NCBI GenBank assembly: GCA_030453285.1
Contig: JAKDKP010000131.1
Span: 1 to 6,537, forward strand
Source of the DNA: Propionibacteriales bacterium
Lineage (GTDB): Bacteria; Actinomycetota; Actinomycetes; Propionibacteriales; Propionibacteriaceae
Direction of reading: 5' to 3'
Length of the DNA stretch: 6,537 nt
Below, in pieces: positions 1 to 6,537 of the stretch. The notes beneath the pieces are model-generated. The model searched no databases. It had not been told where the DNA came from and worked only from the letters and a program-made list of their open reading frames with translations. The position numbers and the translations under genes are program-made. Positions within the stretch are counted from its first letter, which is position 1. Every line of letters starts with the position of its first letter.

Positions 1-1638
1 AAGATGGGCGGCGGTGACTGGACCAAGCGCAAGGCCCGTGCTCGCAAGGCGGTCCGTGAGATCGCTGCGGAGTTGATCAAGCTCTACGCGGCCCGTCAGG
101 CCAGCCGAGGGCACGCGTTCAGCCCGGACACCACGTGGCAGCGGGAGCTGGAGGACGCCTTCGGGTACGTCGAGACCCCCGACCAGTTGTCGGCGGTCAC
201 CGAGGTCAAGCAGGACATGGAACAGATCGTGCCGATGGATCGGCTGATCTGTGGCGACGTCGGCTACGGCAAGACCGAGATCGCCGTCCGGGCAGCGTTC
301 AAGGCCGTCCAGGATGGCAAACAGGTCGCCATCCTCGTACCGACGACCCTGTTGGTCCAGCAGCATCAGGCCACCTTCGCCGACCGCTACGCCGGCTTTC
401 CGGTCACCGTCGCCGGACTCAGTCGCTTCCAGACCGACAAGGAGGCCAGGGAGACCGTCGAGGGAGTCGCAAGGGGCTCGATCGACGTGGTCGTCGGCAC
501 CCACCGGCTGTTCGGCAACGAGGTGCAGTTCAAGGACCTGGGACTGGTGATCATCGACGAGGAACAGAAGTTCGGCGTCGAACACAAGGAGGCGCTGAAG
601 CGGCTTCGCACCCACGTGGACGTGCTGGCCATGTCGGCGACACCGATCCCGCGCACCCTCGAGATGGCGGTCACCGGCATCCGCGAGATGTCCACGATCG
701 CCACCCCGCCGGAGGAACGCCACCCCGTGCTGACCTTCGCCGGCCCGTACGACGAAGGCCAGGTCGTTGCGGCGATCCGCCGCGAACTGCTCCGCGAGGG
801 ACAGGTGTTCTACGTCCACAACCGGGTGCAGAGCATCGACAAGACCGCTCGCCGCCTGTCCGAGCTCGTGCCAGAGGCGCGCGTGGTGACCGCGCATGGC
901 CAGATGAACGAGCACCAGCTCGAGCAGGTCATGGTCGACTTCTGGGAGCGGCGCGCCGACGTCCTGGTGTGCACCACGATCGTCGAGGCCGGGCTCGACA
1001 TCGCCACCGCCAACACCCTGCTGATCGAGCGGGCCGACGTGATGGGCCTGTCCCAACTGCACCAGCTCCGAGGACGCGTCGGTCGGAGCCGCGAGCGCGG
1101 GTACGCGTACTTCTTCTATCCGCCGGACAAGCCCCTCACCGAAACGGCCCACGATCGTCTCACCACGCTGGCCGCGCACACCGACCTGGGGGCGGGGATG
1201 GCCATTGCGATGAAGGATCTGGAGATTCGTGGTGCGGGCAACCTGCTGGGCGGGGAGCAGTCCGGGCACATCGCCGACGTCGGTTTCGACCTGTACGTCC
1301 GGCTGGTGGGAGAGGCCGTTGCCGACTTCCGTGGCGACGACACCGTTGCCGAACCCGAGGTGCGGATCGAGCTGACCGTCGATGCCCACCTGCCCGAGGA
1401 TTACGTCGAGTCCGAGCGGCTGCGGCTGGAGATGTACAAGCGGTTGGCCGAGGTCCGCAGCAGCACCGATCTGGACGAGGTGCGTGCCGAGCTGGTGGAC
1501 CGCTACGGGGACCTGCCCAAGCCGGCCGAGACGCTGCTCGAGGTGGCGGCGTTCCGGATCCGGGCTCGCGATCTGGACGTTCACGAGGTGGTTACCGCCG
1601 GCAACAACATCCGCTTCGGACCGGCCGACCTCGCCTAG
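1..1638 (+). CDS. mfd: Transcription-repair coupling factor Mfd, 3' part, ending at a premature TAG
   Basis: Mfd is a cytoplasmic ATP-driven DNA translocase that removes RNA polymerase stalled at lesions and recruits UvrA for nucleotide excision repair. The reading frame is open from base 1, so the N-terminal half (UvrB-like domains and RNA polymerase-binding domain) lies upstream. ATG at 4 is an internal Met, not the start. Counting from it, the superfamily 2 helicase core is complete: Walker [10 protein letters not shown] (84-92), DEEQ box (185-188) and SATPIPRTL (211-219). The second motor lobe follows with GLDIATANT and [13 protein letters not shown], then the Mfd/RecG TRG region around [16 protein letters not shown]. 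The C-terminal D7 (TRCF) domain begins near residue 450. The frame stops at TAG 1636-1638, but homologous sequence continues in the same frame to 1809, so the product would lack roughly the last third of D7. The family identity is certain; whether the stop is real is not. Confidence 0.95.
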   Translation, partial: KMGGGDWTKRKARARKAVREIAAELIKLYAARQASRGHAFSPDTTWQRELEDAFGYVETPDQLSAVTEVKQDMEQIVPMDRLICGDVGYGKTEIAVRAAFKAVQDGKQVAILVPTTLLVQQHQATFADRYAGFPVTVAGLSRFQTDKEARETVEGVARGSIDVVVGTHRLFGNEVQFKDLGLVIIDEEQKFGVEHKEALKRLRTHVDVLAMSATPIPRTLEMAVTGIREMSTIATPPEERHPVLTFAGPYDEGQVVAAIRRELLREGQVFYVHNRVQSIDKTARRLSELVPEARVVTAHGQMNEHQLEQVMVDFWERRADVLVCTTIVEAGLDIATANTLLIERADVMGLSQLHQLRGRVGRSRERGYAYFFYPPDKPLTETAHDRLTTLAAHTDLGAGMAIAMKDLEIRGAGNLLGGEQSGHIADVGFDLYVRLVGEAVADFRGDDTVAEPEVRIELTVDAHLPEDYVESERLRLEMYKRLAEVRSSTDLDEVRAELVDRYGDLPKPAETLLEVAAFRIRARDLDVHEVVTAGNNIRFGPADLA

Positions 1639-1809
1639 TCGCGGGCGATGCGGCTGCAGCGGTTGTACCCGGGCAGTGTGATCAAGAGCCAGGCCGGATT
1701 CATCCTCGTCCCGCGCCCGAAGACGGCCGGGATCGGTGGTCGGCCACTGAGCGACTCAGACCTGCTCCAGTGGTGCACCGGAGTGCTCGAGGCCGTCTTC
1801 GCCCCCTGA
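1636..1809 (+). pseudogene. mfd: Detached 3' end of mfd behind an in-frame TAG
   Basis: After TAG 1636-1638 the mfd frame stays open for 56 codons to TGA 1807-1809. It encodes the usual end of actinobacterial Mfd, including MRLQRLYPGSV, ILVPRPKTAGIGGRPL and a final helix LLQWCTGVLEAV. From memory, M. tuberculosis Mfd has LPDSAQVRLKRMYPG here, against LA-stop-SRAMRLQRLYPG in this window. The stop therefore falls where an acidic residue is normal, and one base change (GAG to TAG) would explain it. No frameshift is needed. ATG 1648 could in principle restart translation of a 53-residue peptide, but no good ribosome binding site precedes it. The segment could be a true nonsense mutation, a sequencing or assembly error, or stop-codon readthrough. 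Confidence 0.85.
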
Positions 1810-1810
1810 T

Positions 1811-1836
1811 CCCGATGGTGGGATTTCACGATCGGG
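1811..1836 (+). terminator. Possible weak hairpin after mfd
   Basis: CCCGAT (1811-1816) pairs with ATCGGG (1831-1836) across a 14-nt loop, two bases after the ancestral mfd TGA. The stem is only 6 bp and no T-run follows, so a terminator role is weakly supported. It lies just upstream of the lipoprotein promoter, which is where an mfd terminator would be expected. Confidence 0.3.
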
Positions 1837-1846
1837 TGGCGCCGGG

Positions 1847-1875
1847 TTGGGGCGACGCCGGCGACCTCGTAGGAT
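1847..1875 (+). promoter_or_regulatory. Predicted promoter of the lipoprotein-mazG pair
   Basis: TTGGGG (1847-1852) and TAGGAT (1870-1875) sit 17 bp apart. They fit a housekeeping actinobacterial promoter with a TANNNT -10 element. Transcription would start near 1882, leaving a leader of about 25 nt that contains the Shine-Dalgarno site at 1896-1901. This is a prediction from motif match and position only. Confidence 0.55.
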
Positions 1876-1895
1876 CAGGTGTCACCGTCAGATCT

Positions 1896-1901
1896 GAGGA
1901 G
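1896..1901 (+). promoter_or_regulatory. Ribosome binding site fixing the lipoprotein GTG start
   Basis: GAGGAG lies 6 nt before GTG 1908. The frame is open far upstream (back to at least 135, as a shadow of mfd), so this site together with the signal peptide that begins at the GTG decides the start. Confidence 0.8.
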
Positions 1902-1907
1902 TTCGCC

Positions 1908-2435
1908 GTGAAGAAGTGGTCGATTGCCGTGCTGGGCGTCGTGCTGGCCATGGTCGCCCTGACCGGCTGCCAGTCCCCCAAGGCGATGGCGTACGTGAAC
2001 GGGACCCAGATCTCGGCCGAGCAGTACGAGCAGACCATTGCCGGGCTGAACGATCTCGGCCAGCCGCTGTCGCCCGAGGACCGTGGCGGCGTGGCGACCA
2101 ATCTGATCCAGTTCGAGATCGTGCGCCAATTGGGTGCCGATCAGGGCATCACGATCCCGCAGACCCAGCAGGACGCAGCACTGGCCGACCAGGTCAACCA
2201 GGCAGCCCAGGCAGGCGTTGAGCTCAAGGGCGGCTCATTGGACTACTACCGGCAGTACACCGAGGCCACCTTGCTGATCCAGGCAGCCGGGCAGCAAGAG
2301 GCGGCCAAGGCTCTGCAGGAAGCCACGGTGGAGCTCAATCCGAAGTACGGAGCCTGGAGTGCCGACGAACAAGGCTTGATGTCGGCCCAGTCCGGAAAGG
2401 GATCGTTGTCGTCCACGGACGCCCAGCCACGTTGA
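1908..2435 (+). CDS. SurA N-terminal domain lipoprotein (chaperone-like), 175 aa
   Basis: This is a predicted lipoprotein anchored on the outer face of the cytoplasmic membrane. A lipoprotein signal peptide is clear: KK at 2-3, hydrophobic stretch 5-18, and lipobox LTGC with the lipidated Cys at 21. Residues 26-95 (AMAYVNGTQISAEQYEQ onward) resemble the helical N-terminal domain of SurA/PrsA-type chaperones. That segment typically starts with 'VNG..I....' followed by long amphipathic helices. The parvulin peptidyl-prolyl isomerase domain of true SurA and PrsA is absent, so isomerase activity is not expected. The C-terminal NPKYGAW (144-150) recalls the NPRYG-W motif I associate with actinobacterial proteins of this group. 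The stop overlaps the mazG start (TGATG), so the two are probably co-transcribed and translationally coupled. The role is inferred: folding or quality control of exported proteins. The substrate is unknown. Confidence 0.85.
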   Translation: MKKWSIAVLGVVLAMVALTGCQSPKAMAYVNGTQISAEQYEQTIAGLNDLGQPLSPEDRGGVATNLIQFEIVRQLGADQGITIPQTQQDAALADQVNQAAQAGVELKGGSLDYYRQYTEATLLIQAAGQQEAAKALQEATVELNPKYGAWSADEQGLMSAQSGKGSLSSTDAQPR

Positions 2436-3052
2436 TGACCGAGCTGGAACGCCTGGTCGAGGTGATGGGGCGGCTCCGGATCGAATGCCCATGGGACGCC
2501 CGGCAGACCCACCGCAGCCTGGTCACGTACCTGATCGAGGAGTCCTGCGAGACCGTCGAGGCGATCGAGACCGGCGATGATGCACACCTGCGTGAGGAAC
2601 TGGGCGATCTGCTGCTGCAGGTGATCTTCCACGCCACCATTGCCGCCGAGCGATCCGCCTTCACCTTGGACGAGGTCGCCGCCGGGATCACCGACAAGTT
2701 GATCATGAGACATCCCTACGTCTTCGCTGACGAACAGGTGCCCGACGACCTGAACGCGACCTGGGAGCAACGCAAGGCGGCCGAGAAAGGCCGAACCTCA
2801 GTCCTGGAAGGGATTCCCGAACAGATGTCGGCGCTGGCCAGGGCTTCCAAGATCATCTCGCGAGCCACGTCCGGGCACGTGCCGCTGGAGTTGGACACCG
2901 AGCCGATCAGCTCCCAGGAGTTGTCTGCAGCCCTGTTGGGGTTGGTCTCGCGGGCAAAGATTTCGGGGATCGATGCCGATCAGGCCATGCGAGACGCGGT
3001 TCGTGAACTTGAACGGCAGGTACGGACGGCCGAGGCGGCCCCGCAACAGTGA
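2435..3052 (+). CDS. mazG: MazG nucleoside triphosphate pyrophosphohydrolase, 205 aa
   Basis: MazG hydrolyses (d)NTPs to the monophosphate and pyrophosphate. In mycobacteria it is known to clear oxidised dCTP, and in E. coli it affects ppGpp levels. The hallmark motif is present: E35-E36-x-x-E39 (in LIEESCE) followed by E55-x-x-D58 (in EELGDLLLQVIFH), the Mg2+ ligands. CPWD at 18-21 and QTH at 24-26 are the usual N-terminal signature, and a Lys/Arg-rich WEQRKAAEKG follows the core. E. coli MazG (about 263 aa) has two MazG domains. Here the second half keeps only a terminal helical part (about 150-197, with GIDADQAMRDAVRELERQ) and no second EExxE. ATG 2435 is preferred over TTG 2432 because it overlaps the lipoprotein stop. 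No strong ribosome binding site is visible, which fits translational coupling. Confidence 0.95.
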   Translation: MTELERLVEVMGRLRIECPWDARQTHRSLVTYLIEESCETVEAIETGDDAHLREELGDLLLQVIFHATIAAERSAFTLDEVAAGITDKLIMRHPYVFADEQVPDDLNATWEQRKAAEKGRTSVLEGIPEQMSALARASKIISRATSGHVPLELDTEPISSQELSAALLGLVSRAKISGIDADQAMRDAVRELERQVRTAEAAPQQ

Positions 3053-3078
3053 CGTCAGCCGCACGTTGGGACTAGGTT
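3049..3078 (+). promoter_or_regulatory. Predicted leaderless promoter of the small membrane protein gene
   Basis: GTGACG (3049-3054) and TAGGTT (3073-3078) are 18 bp apart. The -10 ends 8 nt before ATG 3087, and no Shine-Dalgarno sequence precedes that ATG. Transcription would begin at or within a base or two of the start codon, giving a leaderless mRNA, a common type in actinobacteria. The -35 overlaps the mazG stop and an 8-bp palindrome, TGACGTCA (3050-3057). Confidence 0.5.
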
Positions 3079-3086
3079 GGACTTCC

Positions 3087-3422
3087 ATGAGCCAGCATCC
3101 AGAACCGACCGAGGACGAGATCGTGGGTGGACGGTACGAGCCGTACCGGAGCCATCCGGTCGCTGGGGAGATTGAGCAGGTCACTCCCCGGACTGACGCC
3201 CGCCTCGAGCGTCACCGGGCCGACGAGCAGGGCGAACTGGACGAGACTGCGGGCGCTCATCAGTTCGTGCTGGGTATCGTTTCCTTGGGCACCGGCATCC
3301 CGATCAGTGCGATCGCGGCCACCAATGTCGAACCCGGTCTGCTCGGCCTCGCGGTCGCCTGGGCGGGCATCGTCGGGGTGAACGTCGCGCACCATCTGAG
3401 CCGACGCAGACGCCGTCGCTGA
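3087..3422 (+). CDS. Small two-helix membrane protein of unknown function, 111 aa
   Basis: I do not recognise the family. The first 58 residues are hydrophilic and acidic, with a Pro/Glu-rich start (MSQHPEPTEDE). Two hydrophobic segments follow: about 60-79 (FVLGIVSLGTGIPISAIAAT) and 84-103 (from GLLGLAVAW to NVAHHL). They are separated by a short NVEP turn, forming a helical hairpin, and a run of seven basic residues (SRRRRRRR at 105-111 minus the Ser) ends the protein. By the positive-inside rule the Arg tail, and with it the N terminus, should face the cytoplasm. The frame is open further upstream into mazG, but ATG 3087 is favoured because a -10 element sits just before it. The gap to mazG is 34 nt. 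No function can be assigned. Confidence 0.7.
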   Translation: MSQHPEPTEDEIVGGRYEPYRSHPVAGEIEQVTPRTDARLERHRADEQGELDETAGAHQFVLGIVSLGTGIPISAIAATNVEPGLLGLAVAWAGIVGVNVAHHLSRRRRRR

Positions 3423-3431
3423 CTGCTGGCT

Positions 3432-3456
3432 CCCGGCCCTTCCGGGTTGAGGCCGG
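3432..3456 (+). terminator. Possible hairpin after the small membrane protein gene
   Basis: Two mutually exclusive GC-rich stems are possible 10 nt after the stop. CCCGG (3432-3436) can pair with CCGGG (3442-3446), or CCGGCC (3433-3438) with GGCCGG (3451-3456). No T-run follows. The location between two genes that each appear to have a promoter supports a terminator, but stems this short occur often by chance in GC-rich DNA. Confidence 0.35.
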
Positions 3457-3502
3457 CGTGGTGTCCGGTGCTGACCGCTCGGTGAACAGTTTCCGACGAC
3501 CC

Positions 3503-3532
3503 GTGACCGCACCGTCTGGTCTGCCCTAGTGT
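3503..3532 (+). promoter_or_regulatory. Predicted promoter of the peptidoglycan hydrolase gene
   Basis: GTGACC (3503-3508) and TAGTGT (3527-3532) are 18 bp apart, almost the same -35 as the promoter at 3049. Only 5 nt separate the -10 from ATG 3538 and there is no Shine-Dalgarno sequence, so the transcript would be leaderless or nearly so. The short spacing is a little tight for leaderless initiation, which lowers confidence. Confidence 0.4.
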
Positions 3533-3537
3533 GCGGG

Positions 3538-4515
3538 ATGTCACACCCCGAATCCCCCATCGGAAGGATCATTGTCAGGGTCACACTCAGCAGGCGCAGG
3601 ATGTTCTCCCTGGCCGCAGCCGTCGGTGTCGGCGGCGCCCTCGGCCTCGCCATCACCCCCTCGTGGGCGGCGAACAACAACGAAACCGCCTGGAACTTCT
3701 TCCGCGGCAAGGGCCTCTCCGAGGCACAGACCGCGGGACTGATCGGCAACTTCATCGTCGAATCCGGTGCCGACCCGATCAACCCGGCTGCCAAGCAGTT
3801 CGGTGGCGGACCCGGTCGCGGCATCGCCCAGTGGGAGGGAAGCCGTCGGACCGCACTGGAGAGCTACGCCGCCTCCCGCGGGCTGGCATGGTCGAACCTC
3901 GGCCTCCAGCTCGACTTCGTCTGGCGTGAGTTCACCACCACCGAAAAGGGTGCACTGGCCCAGTTGAAGGCGACCAGCACCCCGAGCGCCGCCGCGGTGG
4001 CGGTCCGGAAGTACTACGAGCGTCCTTCGGCACACGCCGATCAGGCCCGGATCAACGCCGCCAATCTGATCTACAGCCGGTACGGCGACGGCACCACTCC
4101 ACCGCCGACCACCGAGACCGGATTCCCGTTGCTCAAGAGTGGTGCGAAGGGTGCGGCGGTGACAACGTTGCAGTATCTGCTGCGGGGGCGGGGGCACTCG
4201 CTGGCGATCGACGGCAGCTTCGGACCGGCCACGCTTGGCGCAGTGAAAGCCTTCCAGAAGGCCGCCGGCCTGGTGGTCGACGGCGTCGCCGGCCCGCGTA
4301 CGTGGGTGGCGGTCATCGTGTTGCTCAAGAACGGAGCCAAGGGCGATGCCGTACGAGCCCTGCAGACCGAGCTCAAGGCGTCGGGGCACTCGCTGGCGAT
4401 CGACGCCAGCTTCGGTCCGGCCACCCTGGCAGCGGTCAAGGCCTACCAGAAGGCCAACAAGTTGGTCGTCGACGGCGTCGCCGGGCCGGCCACCTGGGGC
4501 AGCCTGGTCGACTGA
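3538..4515 (+). CDS. Exported peptidoglycan hydrolase: phage-tail-type lysozyme domain plus two peptidoglycan-binding repeats, 325 aa
   Basis: The domains are in the order Tat-like signal, lysozyme, linker and two binding repeats. SRRRMFSL (18-25) followed by a hydrophobic stretch and SWA-AN (42-46) reads as a twin-arginine signal peptide cleaved after Ala44. ATG 3601 is a possible alternative start but would lose the Arg motif. Residues about 46-180 resemble the phage tail-tip lysozyme family, with AGLIGNFIVESGADP (66-80) and RGIAQWEGSRR (94-104). Glu75 is the likely catalytic acid. A Thr/Pro-rich linker (about 184-197) leads to two PG_binding_1 repeats (198-261 and 262-325), which end exactly at the stop. 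The predicted role is cleavage of wall glycan strands during growth or separation. It sits between mazG and eno, where M. tuberculosis carries lpqU. No holin, tail or integrase gene is nearby, so it is probably a host gene rather than a prophage lysin. Confidence 0.85.
   Translation: MSHPESPIGRIIVRVTLSRRRMFSLAAAVGVGGALGLAITPSWAANNNETAWNFFRGKGLSEAQTAGLIGNFIVESGADPINPAAKQFGGGPGRGIAQWEGSRRTALESYAASRGLAWSNLGLQLDFVWREFTTTEKGALAQLKATSTPSAAAVAVRKYYERPSAHADQARINAANLIYSRYGDGTTPPPTTETGFPLLKSGAKGAAVTTLQYLLRGRGHSLAIDGSFGPATLGAVKAFQKAAGLVVDGVAGPRTWVAVIVLLKNGAKGDAVRALQTELKASGHSLAIDASFGPATLAAVKAYQKANKLVVDGVAGPATWGSLVD
4129..4512 (+). repeat. Tandem 192-bp repeat encoding two peptidoglycan-binding modules
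   Basis: Two directly adjacent 64-codon units (4129-4320 and 4321-4512) have the same length with no gap. By my alignment 44 of 64 residues are identical, including HSLAID, SFGPATL and LVVDGVAGP. The best-conserved DNA stretch runs from GGGGCACTCG at 4191 and again at 4383. Each unit has the three-helix PG_binding_1 pattern (G-x-x-V-x-x-L-Q, D-x-x-F-G-x-x-T, V-D-G-x-x-G-P-x-T-W). This is an in-gene duplication. Confidence 0.9.
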
Positions 4516-4541
4516 GCGGTCCCGATGACCGATTGGTGAAG

Positions 4542-4573
4542 GGCCAGCCCGCCGACCAGTGGGCGGGCTGGCC
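4542..4573 (+). terminator. Strong 12-bp hairpin terminator between the hydrolase gene and eno
   Basis: GGCCAGCCCGCC (4542-4553) is perfectly complementary to GGCGGGCTGGCC (4562-4573), with an 8-nt loop GACCAGTG. It starts 27 nt after the hydrolase stop. No T-run follows, which matches the tail-less hairpin terminators described for actinobacteria. It should isolate the hydrolase transcript from eno. Confidence 0.75.
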
Positions 4574-4625
4574 TGATCCGGACACCACACCGCAGCTGGT
4601 CCGCTCCGACACCGCCCGGCCCGGT

Positions 4626-4631
4626 TAGGCT
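4626..4631 (+). promoter_or_regulatory. Predicted -10 element of the eno promoter
   Basis: TAGGCT fits TANNNT and lies 35 nt before the eno GTG, leaving a leader of about 28 nt that holds the ribosome binding site. I see no convincing -35 at 16-18 bp upstream (the region near 4603-4608 reads GCTCCG), so the promoter may depend on other contacts. Confidence 0.45.
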
Positions 4632-4633
4632 GA

Positions 4634-5949
<1,316 letters not shown>

Positions 5950-5950
<1 letters not shown>

Positions 5951-6537
5951 TGGCCAGCGGTCCGAAGCGGACCCCGCGCCCGGGCTCCGGTCCGGGACGC
6001 GGCGCCACTTCGCGTACGAAGAACAGGTCGACCGCCGCCACCCGGCGGAACACCGAGGCGCCCGGAACCGTCGCCGAGGAGGCGGTGGAGGCCACCTCGG
6101 AACGCCACCGCGCGGCGGTCCTGCGCCGCTCCGGAGTCACCACTCGTGCGATTGCGCTCGGCGTGGTCATGCTGCTGTTGATCATCTCGTACGCCTCCAG
6201 CCTGCGCGTCCTGTTCGATCAACAACGTCAACTCGCCGAGGCCGAGCAGGAGATCGCCGAACGGCAGGCACGGATCGACGACCTGACCGCCGAGCTGGAC
6301 CGTTGGCAGGACCCGATGTACGTCAAGGCGCAGGCTCGTGAACGGTTGGGGTGGGCGATGCCGGGCGAGACGGGCTACCGGGTGGTCGGGCCCGACGGCA
6401 AACCGATCGTTCCAGGTGCCGAGGTCGAGGGTGGGGAGGACGCCCCGACCCTTGAGGACGACTCGGCGTGGTACGAGCGGCTGAACGGATCGGTGGAGGC
6501 CGCCGACGCGCCTCGCCCGGCCGGGGCGCCGGAGGAG
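5950..6537 (+). CDS. ftsB: FtsB/DivIC family septum formation initiator, 3' end beyond the window
   Basis: FtsB/DivIC is a bitopic membrane protein that works with FtsL and FtsQ/DivIB to activate septal wall synthesis. The frame is open for 196 codons to the window edge without a stop. A long basic cytoplasmic tail (1-60, rich in Arg, Thr and Pro) precedes one membrane helix (about 66-84, from TRAIALGVVMLLLIISYAS). Next is an extracellular coiled coil (about 88-120, FDQQRQLAEAEQEIAERQAR onward), then the family signature DPMYVKAQARERLGWAMPGE (121-140). An acidic, Pro/Gly-rich C-terminal extension (from about 155) continues past the edge. The family proteins of Proteobacteria are near 100 aa, so both tails are extra, as in the actinobacterial homologues. 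ATG 5950 overlaps the eno stop (TGATG) with no clear ribosome binding site, which implies translational coupling. In S. coelicolor the gene after eno is divIC. Confidence 0.9.

Noticed and set aside
1639..1809. Independent small gene starting at ATG 1648
   Set aside because: The peptide is simply the end of Mfd in the same frame, and no convincing ribosome binding site precedes it.
135..1907. Long open frame in +3 running through mfd into the lipoprotein
   Set aside because: It is a shadow of mfd caused by high GC: its translation is Arg/Gly/Pro-rich and low in complexity. Only the part from GTG 1908, which has a ribosome binding site and signal peptide, is a gene.
2973..3086. N-terminal extension of the small membrane protein into mazG
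   Set aside because: The extra 38 residues are mazG sequence read in another frame. The -10 element just before ATG 3087 supports the shorter form.
3423..3537. ydaO-type (c-di-AMP) riboswitch before the wall hydrolase, as reported upstream of a Streptomyces rpf gene
   Set aside because: The gap is only 115 nt, the conserved ydaO sequence blocks are not visible, and the predicted promoter lies at the very end of the gap, leaving no leader to hold a riboswitch.
3538..4515. Prophage remnant or endolysin cassette
   Set aside because: No holin, integrase, tail or att-like repeats flank it, base composition matches the neighbours, and the protein has its own export signal. It fits a host wall enzyme better.

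Overview
This is a GC-rich, gene-dense chromosomal segment of an actinobacterium. The evidence is the base composition, GTG starts, TANNNT-type -10 elements, and the gene order mfd - (lipoprotein) - mazG - (wall hydrolase) - eno - ftsB/divIC. That order resembles the Mycobacterium tuberculosis block mfd-mazG-lpqU-eno-Rv1024 and the Streptomyces eno-divIC pair (both from memory). A member of the Propionibacteriales is possible, but the genus cannot be called. All genes are on the + strand. I see no tRNA, rRNA, CRISPR array, insertion sequence or prophage module.

Layout. Positions 1-1638 hold the 3' half of mfd (transcription-repair coupling factor), ending at an unexpected TAG. Reading on in the same frame to 1809 gives 56 more residues that look like the normal end of actinobacterial Mfd, so the gene appears to carry a nonsense codon inside its C-terminal D7 domain. 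A promoter and Shine-Dalgarno site (1847-1901) then start a SurA-N-type lipoprotein (1908-2435), whose stop overlaps the start of mazG (2435-3052). Next come a small two-helix membrane protein of unknown function (3087-3422) and a probable Tat-exported peptidoglycan hydrolase with two tandem peptidoglycan-binding repeats (3538-4515). The first of these has a good leaderless-type promoter and the second a more tentative one. A strong 12-bp hairpin (4542-4573) separates this part from eno (4667-5950). The eno stop overlaps the start of an FtsB/DivIC-type divisome protein (5950 onward) that runs off the window.

How the genes relate. This is a housekeeping neighbourhood: DNA repair (mfd), nucleotide-pool cleaning (mazG), central glycolysis (eno), cell envelope and division (lipoprotein, wall hydrolase, FtsB). 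I found no convincing undescribed system. The observation most worth checking is the in-frame amber codon in mfd. Second is the exported lysozyme-like protein that occupies the mazG-eno slot where M. tuberculosis has the lytic transglycosylase gene lpqU.
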